A stretch of 64,000 bases of DNA from Phanerodontia chrysosporium. Taxonomy: Eukaryota > Basidiomycota > Agaricomycetes > Polyporales > Phanerochaetaceae. Below the pieces are notes generated by a model that saw only the letters and a program-made list of their open reading frames with translations, was not told where the DNA came from and made no database searches. Below, one piece after another: positions 1 to 11,412 of this stretch. The position numbers and the translations under genes were made by a program. The stretch is from the NCBI GenBank assembly GCA_001910725.1, contig MJGA01000002.1, positions 62,001 to 126,000 of the forward strand. The letters are read 5' to 3'. Each line of letters opens with the position of its first letter. Positions within the stretch are counted from its first letter, which is position 1.

Positions 1-478
1 GACGACGACGTCGAGCGTCCACAAGAGGCCTGCGATAAACAGGAGCATCGCCAGCTCTAGTAGCATGGGCACTGCGCGACGGCCGCTGTGGCGTGTCAGG
101 GCGAGGCTCACGTAGAAGAGCGCGATGATCCAGCGTGCGTCGGTCGAGGGCGTGAACGGTGCAGCTGACAGGGCGTTGTTCAATGCGATGCTGATGAAGG
201 CAGGAAGGGGATTATCGTTCCTGTGACTCGAGATTCCGTACCAAGTAGCTGATTTGTGATGGCCGTGCCATTGGGCTGCAGCATCTGGTAGGTTTGAACG
301 ACGAAGGCGCTCAGTATCGCTGAGAAGAGTCCTGCCTGCCCGTGCCTTGTTTCAGATGTAGACAAGCTATACGAAAATTAAAAAAAGAAACCCGTACGAA
401 TACAAGCAGCGTATCGATATCTTCTGCGTACCCCTGCGTCTTCTTCTCGTCGTAAACCAAGAGGTGTTCCTCCATGCC
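1..478 (-). pseudogene. DUF6535 gene remnant (runs off left edge)
   Basis: On the minus strand an N-terminal exon at about 365-478 encodes YAEDIDTLLVF, followed by a GT-AG intron and an exon starting AGLFSAILSAFVVQTYQML at about 335. This is the signature start of the basidiomycete DUF6535 membrane-protein family and closely matches the intact copy at 35-37 kb. Two lesions are visible. There is a frame change near 185-195, between TGTIIPFLP and FISIALNNAL. About 45 residues of the conserved AKQW..EYLRW/NVGATISSIP block are missing between FYVSLAL and LLELAMLLFIAGLLWTLD. The reading frame is open to the window edge. A pseudogene is most likely; the frame change alone could be a base-call error but the internal deletion could not. 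Confidence 0.7.
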
Positions 479-1070
479 TGGCCACCCTGTGGGACCCGTA
501 CCTTTCTGCAGCGTAACATCAGTTTCTGCTACCGCGCACTAGGCAGGCAGCGAATGCAGACCTCGGGTTTGGCACGTCTCGACGTCTCTATCGGCATAGC
601 AGTCAAGCCAGACAAAGTAAGCGGGGTGGGGATGGCGAGAGACGAGCGTTGCCTGGAATGCGGTGCGTGCTTGTTTGACGAATCGGGCAGCGCTAGAAAA
701 GGGTCTTGCCAGGATAACGGAACCATCTGTGTCTGCCAGTCGATCGTGTTCAATCCGACCAGACATATGAATGCAAGGCAAGCCATATGAAGTCGTTCAC
801 ATCGCAACTGCATCTTCAGAGGATACAGTCGTAGCCCAAGATGCTATTCAAAAACCGGCATGTGATTGTAGCGCTGATACACCGAGACACCAGAGATAAC
901 GCATTGAGACCTGGCAAAAATGGTACAAGTAAGGGCAAATATACAGTTTACAGATATTCAAGAGGAACATGCGCAGCAAGTGAGTATGTTGTGACGGGAT
1001 ATAATGCATCGAAGCCGAATATCCTCCAGGGATGTCAAGACGGCGCAAGCGGTGTTGCCCGTGCTGTTGC
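479..1070. other. intergenic, no supported gene
   Basis: Only short overlapping open frames with no family resemblance. A possible upstream exon of the DUF6535 remnant (ending near the acceptor at about 488) cannot be traced with confidence. Confidence 0.5.
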
Positions 1071-2322
1071 CTACGATGACGTAACCGCTGTGGTCGCAGA
1101 CTTCGCCTCGACCTGGGCCAGGTAGCCCTCGAACTCGTCCTTCAGGGTCCGCGCCAGGGCTCTGCACTCTTCAAAGCCTTCTGCTTCGACGTCCATGTCG
1201 ACGACACGTCGAAGAAGAACACAGAAGTTGGACATCTGCGACGGGACGGATCAGTACGGGGCACGGCGCGAAGAGCCGAAGCACAGAAACAAACGTACTT
1301 CTCGGACGTCGGGCATCACTGTTACAGCGTGCCCCCCATGCTTCCGTTCAAAGTGCGTTCCGTTATCGACGTCCCGCAGCACCTTCAGGAAGTGCGGAAC
1401 ATATGCCTGGAGAGCCCGTGAGCGCCGGGATGGGTCATCAGAGAAGATCAACGCACTGGCAGGCGTGGGGGATCGCCTTCGGCACGCTTCGCGTCGTAAG
1501 CCTGGAGCGCGACGAGGACCTGCACGCCGCGCACAAGCATCGTGAGGAGGGTGCCGTATCGCTGCGCTATGACGTAGTCAGCATGAGGCAGTACCGCCGG
1601 CGTTAGAGCGATGCTCACCGATGACGACCTTCCTGAGCGTGTCCTCCGCGTAGCGGACGAGCACCGGTTGGGCAGTCGAGGGCACCATGGGTGCCTTGTC
1701 GAGGGCCTCGCGCGCAAACTTCAGACCCTCTTCCCACAGGCCCTTTGCGTGGGAGAATTGCGAATCGCCGACCGTGAGGGCGGTGACGTTATACATCCGG
1801 GGCACACGTTCGAGCTGCCGCAGCGCCGTCTTCACGAAAATGTACACGGCCAGTGTCGGGGAGGAGTGGGCGATAGATTCGAGTTCCGCCACGATTGTCC
1901 CCGTTGTGGAACCAGTGAGGGCGTATTCGCGGACGATGGCTAGGCGCGGCCATGGGCTGGTCTGGAGTCTATGACATAGGGTCAGGGTGTATGCGGCATA
2001 TCAGCCACTGTGCGACGCACCTGTTGCCCGAGTCGTCTAGTGGAATTCCCATGTACTTTGACAGTATCTCCAGTGTGATCTGTCGGAATTGGTACGACGC
2101 CAGGAGCAGCGGGACGATGGGTCGGGCGACGACCTTCTTCGCGGCCTGTAGGTGTGTCTCAACGTCACTTCGTGCAAGCTACAAGCGCAGCTGCAGCACC
2201 TCTTCACTGCCATCTTCCTCTTCTTCGGTGCACTTTGCGTTAGGTCCGACCATCTCGTGGATGTAGGCCGCGACGTGGAAGGCAAGAACAAGGTGTAGAA
2301 CTTCAACGGGTAATCTCGTCAT
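1071..2322 (-). CDS. unrecognised family protein, copy A of three
   Basis: Six exons fit exactly: 2200-2322, 2021-2145, 1619-1968, 1457-1566, 1299-1406 and 1071-1235 (981 nt, 326 aa), all with GT-AG introns and mostly CTGAC branch sites. The protein starts MTRLPVEVLHLVLAFHVAAY, has an acidic EEEED stretch at about 34-37, then a helix LLLASYQFRQITLEILSKYM and a SPWPRLAIVREY motif. It ends in an amphipathic helical segment (CVLLRRVVDMDVEAEGFEE). These blocks recur in the genes at 3599-4860 and 5352-6628, so the three are diverged paralogues. The LPxEVL start resembles an F-box-like helix but I cannot assign a fold. No signal peptide or membrane span. An upstream open frame could extend the N-terminus, but it lacks conservation with the paralogues, so I chose this ATG. 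Confidence 0.72.
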
Positions 2323-3598
2323 ATCTGGATGGGTAGCAGGACGCTGTTGGTGATACCGAAGTAACAAGGGATATAAAGACTCGCCTGCAGAACGTCTGCG
2401 ATGACTATCCAACCGCTGGTGCGTGAGGATGAAGATGAGAGTCTTTGTAGAGTGTGAGAGCCATGAGAGTCTAGGGAGGACGAGTGTGGGGCTTTGATGC
2501 GCCTCGGTGATTGCCGTCGCAAGCGCATCGGGCAAGTGCTCAAGTTGCCTTGCTTGACACGTCACTCTTCTACGACACGGAGAAAGACGAGCGGTGAGTA
2601 CTTGGGTGCTCGATCTCGTGAATATATATGTGTGTGCTGCTGCTAAACGTGGTCGTTAGCAGAAGGTCACCGAACTTCGAGAAGACTTGCGTGCCAGAAC
2701 AGTCACGGTGGTCCTCCAGCACCAAATATTCGGTGTACACATCAGTGCGCCGTGTACTCAGAGGTATAAACAGCTTCACGGCACAGAGAGTCATACTCTA
2801 GTTCCTGACGGCTTTTGGCATGTGCTTCCATACCATCCATCCTTATCCGTACACTCATTGCAAGCTCACTGATGCCGCGCTCAAGGTTTGTCTGCTACTT
2901 CACCGCAATCTCAGTCTGCAATAAAATTACATGCTGCAGAAGAGGATACAGGATCTCAACGTGCTCCTCCTGCATGAATGTGGTCGCATGCTTAGTTTCA
3001 TGAGAATTGGGCGTATAAATAGCGATAACATACATTGGCAGTTGGACGGATAGGGTCGGACTTACTCACTTGGCAAGGGATCTATTGGACATGTTTTGAC
3101 TCCCTCTGGAGTTCCTTCGAAGGCAAGGGTATAGTATGTATAACAGCACAGGAATGCACGTCGTAGTTTAGTCTTCGTGTTAGTGAGGCGGTGTCTGTCA
3201 TAGGTACACGTTCTCGGCTATATATTGCACTTCGTTGGAGAAAGTCTTTAGATATACACGTCATGAAGGTTTGGCTGGACCCTGGGGCACGCTGCAAGGC
3301 CGTGAGTGCAATTGAGTGTGATCGTGAACATTCAATTGAGTCTCGAAGCGTAATGCTTTGAGAGATGAAGAGAATCGACTGATGCAAAGCGGGGACAGTG
3401 CCGGCGTTGTCCGACGGTGTCACATTCGGAAGGTGCTGTGGAATGCGGGCGTTTCCCTCCGTCACGTGCACACGACGTAAAAGGCTTCCTTTAGCGCCCT
3501 CCCCAGCTTGCTTTGTTCCCCTGCGGCGACATAGCCCTGGACGTCTCGTTGCCCAGAATCTATCTCACACCGTCTTAGACGATAGCTAGCCCTCAGAC
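2323..3598. other. intergenic between divergent paralogues A and B
   Basis: AT-richer than its neighbours, holding the divergent 5' regions of copies A and B. A TATA-like gtataaat lies near 3012. No supported coding sequence. Confidence 0.45.
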
Positions 3599-4860
3599 AT
3601 GGCGACTAAGCAGCCCCAACTTCCTTCCGAGATTCTTTATTGCATCGTTGCCAAAGCGGTGGCTCAGTATGTCGACGACCTCATCCTCGGGCCGCTGTCG
3701 CTCGTTGCGTCAGCGGCAGCTACTGCACCTCAGGTATGCATCTGAAAGATGTCTTGGTGCGCAATCAGTGATATGCATACGCGCAAATAGCTCTCCAACG
3801 TTGTGACATCGCTCTTAGCTGTCTCATTCCGGTTCCGCCATGTCACCCTCGACGTGCTCTCGACTGCGCTTGCTATCCCGCTCAACAAACAAGGAGTATG
3901 GGGGTTTGTAACATTTGTCCATCATCAGATGAGCCAAAGCTGATCCACATCGCCATAGGCTGAGGGAGAAACCCTGGAAGAAGGTCGCCGCGGTCCGGGA
4001 GGCCTGTGCATGGAGGGCCGGCACCGACGGGAAGCCGCTTGCGGCTCTGCTAACAGTGCGGAGGGAGACGATGCCACACGTGCTCATGGTATATCTGACG
4101 CTGCATACCATCGGCACCATGGACAGCCTTGCCCTCGGCCCGGGCATCAACGCGCCGACAGGCCCTGCAGGAATGCAAAGCGTACGCGCACCGACGCGCG
4201 ACAGAGCGTCGCGCCTGGTGGCCCTCAAGGCGCAGCTACGCAGCCTGTGCGAGCGGTGTCCGGCGGGGTTCCGGGAGGTGCTGGGCTTGCGCGTCGACGC
4301 GTGTCTTGCCCGTAGCGACATGAGTGCGTTTCCTGCCTCTGCATGTGCCACCGGGCTTGCTGACGCCGTCTCAGTCGCGTTGTACGAGCTCCCATTCCGC
4401 GAAGTGGAAGCATCCTGCCGCGAGATTGCGTCGAGGCTCAAGCAAACCGCGGGTGCGCCAGTCCCCGGAGGTGCCGAAGTGCGTGATGACACCTGTGGCG
4501 CCAGTCGGTGCTTGCTAACCCCCTGCCGCAGGTATACGTCGACCTTGCGTGGAACACGCTGAACAAGGTTCGCCGTGCCGACGTTCTCGTGCAGCGCGGC
4601 TGGCCGCATTCGACGCCTGTTGACGCTGTCATCGGCGCCGAAAGAGTACGTTCTACAGCCTCTAAACTCCGAAAGGCCGAAACTGACTGAATCGAGTGTA
4701 GTACAAGTCGTGGGCCAAGCTCCTCGACGGAATGTGCAACTGGCCCGGGCACGGAGAGCGCCTCGTCGAATTGCGAAATGTGGCAAAGGAGCTGAGGGAC
4801 GCGTTCTCCCGGCGCGCGACGCGCCTTGTCTCCCAGGCATCGCAGGGCGCGTCGTGCTGA
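3599..4860 (+). CDS. unrecognised family protein, copy B of three
   Basis: Six exons close exactly in phase: 3599-3733, 3791-3903, 3959-4323, 4375-4478, 4532-4645 and 4702-4860 (990 nt, 329 aa). The start MATKQPQLPSEILYCIVAK parallels LPVEVLHLVLA of copy A. LLAVSFRFRHVTLDVLSTAL and REKPWKKVAAVREA parallel the second and third conserved blocks. The C-terminal exon (YKSWAKLLDGM..RLVELRNVAKELRDAF) matches the terminal helix of copies A and C. Intron positions correspond to those of copy A in the C-terminal half, which supports common descent. Predicted soluble and helix-rich. Function unknown; an F-box-like adaptor is only a guess from the N-terminal LPxEIL motif. Confidence 0.75.
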
Positions 4861-5351
4861 ATGCTGATTCGCTGATGCATAGAAAGCGGCACTTGCACTT
4901 ACTTCGTTCCGCACAGTGCCTTGTATTACTATCTTTCTGTGGCCCATGGTTGCTACCTCGCAATATCATGGCAATGACCCTCCTAGACAACGCTTCCAAT
5001 TGCGACACGGAATTCCATGCGTACCTCTTACCTCACCCTGCGCGAGGAGGGCTACGCACAGCCTACAAGAAACGAACTCAACGGGGCTCGTCAGATGTTG
5101 GTAAGGTGGTGCGCAGTATGACTGCCGCAGGTTGGCAGTACCAGCTTCTGGATAGGGAATTGACTTTTCTATGAAGTCTTCTCGGCCATTGCCGACTGTG
5201 CTAGGACTCGTCGGCAGCGTCGTCCTCGGGTATGAGCCCTCCTGTCTGTTTCTCTCTCACCTTTTACCTCAGATCCTTCTCGTGACCCTCACGAGAATGA
5301 GTATTTTCCTCCTTGTATGCTCGTATCTTGGCATTGATGACTGCTTACAGA
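4861..5351. other. intergenic, no supported gene
   Basis: Separates paralogues B and C. An acceptor-like ctgcttacag sits immediately before the copy C ATG, so a 5' UTR intron is possible. Confidence 0.4.
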
Positions 5352-6628
5352 ATGTCTGCCGCGATCGTGGCTGCCGGGGCGTGTCCGCCAGAGGTCACAT
5401 CCCAGATAGTCTCGCGCGTCGTCGCTCAGCACATCCACGACCTTGTCGTGAGGACTGTTTCTACCACTGCGGGGACACACGGATCCAATGCAGCGAATGT
5501 ATGCGCTTGAAACCGTATTCACGCAGCTTGTGCCGCTGAAGTTGGTCAGGATCCCGAACCCCATGACACCAATCCTGCCGCAGCCTTGCTTCGTGTCTCA
5601 TTCCAAATCCGACAAATCACACTCAAGGTTTTGTCTGACGCTCTAGAATTGGAGTTAAGGCATGTCGGTCTTGGGAGGTACGTTCACGAAGTCCGTCAGA
5701 TGTGATTGCTAGCCGCATATATGCGGTATTGTCCAGGTTGACACCGAAGCCTTGGACCCGCGTCCAATTTGCTCGCCGGCTCCTGACTAACATCCAAGTT
5801 GTCGATGCACCGGACCCCGACTTCGCGCTCGCAGTCCCAGAATACCGACAGTCGCCCCTGCTGTGCTTCTACATAACAGTATCGCTACTCACACGCGAGC
5901 TACAGTTGCTTCTGGGCGCGCAGCCCTTCCCGCTGTCGTCTGTTTCTTGGCCGGAAATGGCAAAGCTGCAGGTCGATGCTGTTCGACGTCTGCCGATAAT
6001 CGCTATGGGCGGGTCTCAGGCGCATGGGTTATACCTCCTGCTGTCTCCTGCGTTCCAAGATGTCGTGACGCCACATCTGCAAGACATCGTGGCGTAGACC
6101 GACACCTGTGCGTTCCATCCCAAACTCCTCCGTAAATGAAGGCCCTCATTCTTTGTTTAGTGATTGGCTACACCCTACCGCTCTACAGTCTCAAAGCCCT
6201 GCAGGTTGCAGAACTAGCGCCACACGGTTCCGCCAGCCGTCTCAGCGACGAGGTGTGTCGCTCTCCACGTGCAACCAAACAATTGCCAATCACTGAGGAG
6301 TGGCGCGCTCCGACACAGCTTTCGACCCTGCTTATGGACAGCATGAAGTCCAACATCGCACTGGTGAAGCTCTGGCGCGACCCGTCTATCCTCGACAGGG
6401 CCATCGGCGTGGACAGGGTGCGTCGCCTGCGCTCGCTTGAGTGCTACCTGACCACTGTGTTTATAGCTGGCCGAATGGTGTATCGCTCTACAGTTCGTCG
6501 TGCAGATGGCCGAGGGCGACAGCCGACGCGAGGGGACGAAGGTCCTGGCCGGCGCATTCCTCAAGACGGTTTCTGCGCGGTTGAAAGCCTTGACTTTGTC
6601 GCTTGCTCGGTCGTCTGGACCTCCTTGA
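5352..6628 (+). CDS. unrecognised family protein, copy C of three (one frame break)
   Basis: The start MSAAIVAAGACPPEVTSQIV and the RVVAQHIHDLV helix match copies A and B. The next conserved block LLRVSFQIRQITLKVLSDAL lies at 5583-5650, and a good intron (donor gtacgttc near 5673) leads to LTPKPWTRVQFARRLLT. Later exons carry LSTLLMDSMKSNIALVKLW and the terminal helix LAEWCIALQFVVQMAEGD, ending at the TGA at 6626-6628. The donor at 5499 is phase 0 but the next exon needs phase 1, so one base appears to be missing in the first exon. The exon joints around 6080-6220 are uncertain. It is either a real gene with a sequencing error or a young pseudogene. Confidence 0.6.
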
Positions 6629-7112
6629 TATCAGGTTTCGCTTGGGCGTATGATGTAGCAACGTACGCTGGTCTCTCTTGCTATTCCCTGGCGTCTTTCT
6701 CCATCAAGACCGACCTCAGGTCTCTCTAGCTCTCGCTTACTTTTTCCATTGGCGGATACCTGTGTCATTAGAGTATCACCCTATGTATTTGGAACAGGCG
6801 TAATAGATGCAAGGCTTCGACAATCTTGGTGCATTTACGGATGAAATGTATATTCGTATCACTCTGTGCATTTCAGAGTCTACCATTGCCAAGAACCACC
6901 TGACTTTGGAACGGATGACTCCCCAACTTTATAATCATCGAAAGTTACAACACAACAAACTAGAATGTGTAGTGAGAGATAATCCGTGTATGGGGCAAAA
7001 AATACACCAGCACGGTATAGCCCTGCAGGCTACCAAGAAATCCGTTCTTGAGATTCGTTGTTACGTTCTTCAGCAAAGACGACTTCCGGCGCGACCCGTC
7101 GCCGACCCCTGC
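6629..7112. other. intergenic, convergent 3' ends
   Basis: AT-richer stretch between the 3' ends of copy C (+) and the copper-fist gene (-). Nothing coding is supported. Confidence 0.45.
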
Positions 7113-8611
7113 CTACGTGGACCCACAGCAGCCGCCACCAGCCGAGGGCCTCACATCATCGACAGGCTCAGCACGACCTTCATCCGCCTGCGGAGGCTCC
7201 TCGGCGGAGCGCTCGCGCCCCGCCCCGCACCCGCCACACTCCTCGCCGCAGCCACAGCGGCCGGCGCCGCAGCCGCACCGGCCCTTGCAGCACGCGAGCT
7301 TCGGGAGGCGCACGAGCCCGAACGCGGGGCCGTGCGCGTCGAGACGTCCGCGCGCGCCCGCGAAGAGGCTGCGCGGGTACACGGTCACGTTCGCCGGGTC
7401 GAGCGCGGAAGCCGCCGCGGCGGCGCGCTGCGCGGGCGGGTGCGGGACGGCGGCGGCGCACGCGCGGACCGCGTCGAGCGGCGTCGCGGGCGAAGCTCCG
7501 GACGGCGCGGGCGCGGTCGTGGGGAGGGACGAGCCGCGGCCCGTCGGCGGCGGGAGCTCGAGCCCGTGCGTGTGGTCGACGCAGTGCCCGCAGTCCGGGC
7601 AGCCCGGCGCGGACTTGGCGGCGAGCTCGGGCCCGCGGTGCTCCTCGCAGCCCGGACAGGTGCACGAGAAGCCGCAGGTGCAGCCGCTGCCCGCAAACGA
7701 GGCGACCGCGCGGAGCGGGGGATGGGAGGGAAGACGGGCGGCGGCGCGTCGAAGGTGTCTGGGATCTGGAGGGGCGGGAGGAGGTGCGTGCGTGACGGGT
7801 GCTCGTTCTCAGAACGCGGGGACGAGGAGCTACGGCGGGGACGTTTGGAGGGGAGAGATATGGTCGGTGCGTTGCAGCAGCTGCCGGATTGTGATGGCGT
7901 CGGTGCTCCCGTGATGGGCCAGCCGCAGCAGTCGTCTCGAAAGAGCTGAAGAGAGCAGCAGCTTGCACTAGGGCGTCCAGGCCAGAGCAGCTAGGCCCTG
8001 CTACGTTACGACACGTGCAGCTGTAGACATCTTTGCAGTGGCAAGGATTGAGTAGATTGTCGACTGTGGTGCGAGGTCAGTCTACGACCGCGAACGAAAG
8101 CTGCTGGACTGACCTTTCGACCTTGGGTTAGCCGGTGCCGTCGCATCTTCCTTGCCATGAACGTCCTTGATGCCGTTTGGTAGTGCAGGCCGAATCGGTA
8201 TGTACCGCTTTGCTGGAAGGGCATGGTGAGATCGTGAGAGTAAGCCGAGTTCGGGAATAGTGTCCGTACAGTTTCCTGCAAGCTGCTTCATGTTGCTCTT
8301 GTCCGCCATCTCAATCGAGCACTCACACTTGGAGTGCTTTCGCTTTGTCTTGCGCAACTCCCGACACTTGGCGCATTGGGACACAGGTCTGCCCTTCTTC
8401 TTCACCTCGTAGAGGGGGCGGTCCGCGTGACCGCATGACGACGACCGGTGTCCTTTGATGCACGACTCACTGGGTTCTGCTAAGCCTTGGGAAAATGATC
8501 AAATGCGAGTGTCGTACCAGGCGTATTTCTTGTCGTCTACCACAACCTACGAGCGCCGCGTTATCAGCTTCACTGTACCCGCTAGGATCTGGAAGGCGTC
8601 TAGTTCACCAT
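7113..8611 (-). CDS. copper-fist transcription factor (Cuf1/Ace1/Mac1 type)
   Basis: Nuclear copper-sensing activator. Five exons: 8609-8611 (ATG alone), 8518-8546, 8114-8469, 8005-8063 and 7113-7945. With the first intron removed, the start MVVVDDKKYACESC places zinc ligands at C11, C14, C23 and H25, the spacing known for Ace1/Amt1. KKKGRPVSQCAKCR supplies the minor-groove K/RGRP motif. Downstream are CHCKDVYSCTC, then CTCGFSCTCPGC, CPDCGHC and a terminal CCKGRCGCGAGRCGCG cluster, the Cys-rich copper-binding part. The frame breaks at a C5 run near 7715: one more C joins VFPPIP to the CTCGF region and gives about 426 aa. This is the likely regulator of the metallothionein and Ctr/reductase genes elsewhere in the window (inference). 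Confidence 0.88.
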
Positions 8612-9980
8612 GGCTACGTAGCTTGATCTGTACTGTAGTAGCGATGTGCGTCTCAAGGCTACTACGAGGAGGACATATGTATCACAGTGCTAGGTGGTGG
8701 TAGCGGACAGGGACGAAGGGTGCCTGGGAGGCCGGGGGAGCTAAAGTAATACCTGAGTAGCGCGGGGCGTCTAAATCCATGAATCGGAACGGTAATTTTC
8801 CTTAAAAGGTCCAGACGTGAGGGCTTTTCGCCACGACCATTCCTCCGTCTCGTCTTCCCGCAAAGCATCAGGGCTACGTATCTCTGAGCACATCCTATTT
8901 TATGAGCAGTGGTGCGCGTATAATGCGTCCAACAAAGGTATCGTATCTCGATAATTCAGGAGCAAGCGCGCGCCTACATGAAGGGCATGCAGCGGGACGC
9001 ACCGCAGCTGGCGTTACGGAGCCTCGGTCTCTGACTGCCCTAATAGCCATCCTAGTTCATTAAACACCGCCAATACTCATTGCAGATAGCGTGTATACAC
9101 AGCATTTCGCGCTTGCGCTTCCTTCGTGCCGAATTACATATGACCTCGACGAGACACTGACAGACCGATTGCTGATAACGTCTCGCCGTCTAGGCAAGCT
9201 CGGGTGCTCCCAGAAGGAGGAACGGAAACGCTCGTCTCCGCAGAGCACCGCCGCCTCGTGGGGGGCCGTGAGATTCGGTAGCTTTCTCACGAACTCAGGT
9301 GATCCCGTGCGCAACTGAGAGCGACCTCAGGGTTTGATCAAGCTTCTGGTCAGAAGAAACGACCCTTTGAATGAAGAAACTAGAGGACGACAGCTAGATG
9401 TGTTCTACCGCCCCACTTTGCGGAGCATGTGTCTCGAGGTAACAACAACTGGATGGTGAAGGGAGAACGAGACGATAGACACACTTGGACCTATCCTGGA
9501 CACACCGGTACCTAGACGTTCGGGTACCGTCGCAACCCCTCGCCCTGGATAATGGGAAAATATGAGATTCTTCATGCGCGAGAATCGTAGAGATGGCCGA
9601 CGTACCGCTGAACGCATGCAGCTAGTGACCTTCCAGCTGGATGGGTCGGCTGCCTCGACGGTGCAGCGCCCAGACGAATGCTGTATAATGCTGTATCTAG
9701 CTCGGCGGAAGCGAGCTTCCCTCACGGTGCGCGGTGAAAGTGGAGAATGAGAGTGTAGCGTCCGTGCGCTTGACGGGGGCGAGCAACGGACGGGTCACGC
9801 ACGGCTAGGCTCCTCCCCATCCCCCGAACCAGGTGCAAAAAGCCTCCAAAGACTCTCCAGAGACGGGCTCGACGAAGCGGACAGTCTTCGATGGGCTGCG
9901 AGGCAAGGGGGGTTGCAGAGCGCGACGGGGCCTGTTGCGCGCTCGACGCGGTGCCCGGGGTCCCAGGAGGCCCTCCTCGG
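8612..9980. other. intergenic, no supported gene
   Basis: Holds the 5' regions of the copper-fist gene (-) and the GNAT gene (+). Short open frames on both strands lack splice support and family resemblance. Confidence 0.45.
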
Positions 9981-9986
9981 TATAAA
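9981..9986 (+). promoter_or_regulatory. TATA box of the GNAT gene
   Basis: TATAAA lies 34 nt before the ATG at 10020, implying a very short 5' UTR. Confidence 0.5.
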
Positions 9987-10019
9987 GCGAGCTCGACGCG
10001 GTGCATCCGACGCACAAGG

Positions 10020-11109
10020 ATGTACAAGAACAGCTACAAGCCCGAGCACGGCGCACCGGTCTTGCCGACTGACGACCTGCACGAGGCGACCCCCGTCGCG
10101 GAGTACGACCTGAACTCGGCCGTGCCCGCGCCGCCGGGGCCGCTCACGACGGACCTGGTGACGGTCGAGCCTCTCGTCGTACGTACCGCGCCGAGCTTCT
10201 CTCAGAAGCCATGATCTTGAAGCGACAATGCAGCCGTTGTTGCACGCCGACGGACTGGCCGCAGCGTTCTCCGCCGCGCCGCCGGCGGACGATCCGGACG
10301 TGTGGTTCTATCCCTTCCCCTCCGGGAGGCCGTACGGTGCGTCCCTGAGCTGGCACCCCCCTGCACCTGCGCCGCTGACGCCGCGTATGAGTCGCAGGCT
10401 CGCGCCAGGAGACGCTTGTATACATCGAGAAGCAGCGGCGCCGCGCGAACGTGCTCGCCCTTGCCGTCGTCGACCGGCGGTCGGGGGCGTTTGCGGGCAC
10501 GATGAGGTCCGTCTGCACGTCCGTGCCGGCCGCACTGCTGCTGACAGCGCGCGCCCCCGCAGCATCGGCTGCGACCCCAGGCAGGCGACGCGCGACGTGC
10601 GCCTGATGAGCGTGCGCGTGCTCCCGCGGTTCCGCGGCTCGCCCGTGTTCGTGCACGCGGCGTTCCTGGTGCTCGCGTACGTGCTCGACCCCGTCGCGCG
10701 CGGCGGGCTCGGCGCGGTGCGCGTCGGCTGGCGCACGCCGCGCGAGAACGTGCGCAGCCAGCGCGCGGCGGAGAAGCTCGGCTTCGCGCGCGAGGGCATC
10801 CAGCGGTGCGTAGGCGCGCTTTCGGCAGAACCCATGTGTGTGTGTGCGCTGACGCGCGGGCGCAGCTGCTACGAGGTGTCGGACGCCAGCGCGGCGCTCC
10901 TGAGCGCGCCGTACCCGCACCTGCGTGTCGCGCCCGACGGGACGGGCAGGATCACGGAGGACGCCGTCGTCTATTCGCTGACGGTCCACGACTGGCTGGG
11001 CCCCGCGGGCAAGCGGCAGAGGCTGGCGGACCTGGTCGCGCAGGCCCCGGCGGCGGGGCCCAGGGGACCATGGTGCGGAGACGGCTGCGGCCGGCGTAAT
11101 GTAGACTAG
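10020..11109 (+). CDS. GNAT-family N-acetyltransferase (RimJ/RimL-like)
   Basis: Five exons close exactly: 10020-10178, 10234-10336, 10398-10506, 10563-10805 and 10866-11109 (858 nt, 285 aa). The acetyltransferase fold is recognised from FAGTM followed by DVRLMSVRVLPRFRGSPVFV (strand 4 and start of the CoA-binding region). GLGAVRVGWRTPRENVRSQR and AAEKLGFAREG follow, the classic xNxxSxxxAEKLGF ending, and the C-terminal VVYSLTVHDWLG strand closes the domain. It would transfer acetyl from acetyl-CoA to an amine; the substrate cannot be told. No targeting signal, so probably cytosolic. It is one of the few GC-rich genes here with no frame defect. Confidence 0.85.
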
Positions 11110-11412
11110 CGAGCCTGGACGCGTGGGCGTGTCGCCGCTTCGGGGGAACGTTCTGTCGTGCCAATGCGAATTTGATGTGTTATAGTGGCGTCTGGAGATG
11201 AATCCTGTATCCGATTATGCGAGATCGTCAGAAGCAGGACAAAGTTTTGGCGTGCGTGCATCGGTTGCTGCTGTCTGCGAAGGGTCAGCGAACCCCCGAA
11301 AACAGCCACAAGGGACGTTGCACAATGAATATTGGCGCTGGAAGGGGAAGAGTATACATACCTGGTGAATATCGGAGACGGACCACAACAGCCCACCAGC
11401 TCGACACCGAAC
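11110..11412. other. intergenic
   Basis: Short spacer upstream of the first PLP/rhodanese gene; nothing coding seen. Confidence 0.4.

Noticed and set aside
3824..5008. 394-codon minus-strand open frame
   Set aside because: Antisense shadow of paralogue copy B.
7048..7914. Long plus-strand open frames opposite the copper-fist C-terminus
   Set aside because: Low-complexity Arg/Ala/Ser-rich products; the minus strand carries the conserved Cys motifs and fitting introns.
10144..10989. 281-codon minus-strand open frame
   Set aside because: Shadow of the GNAT gene, whose five exons close exactly in phase.
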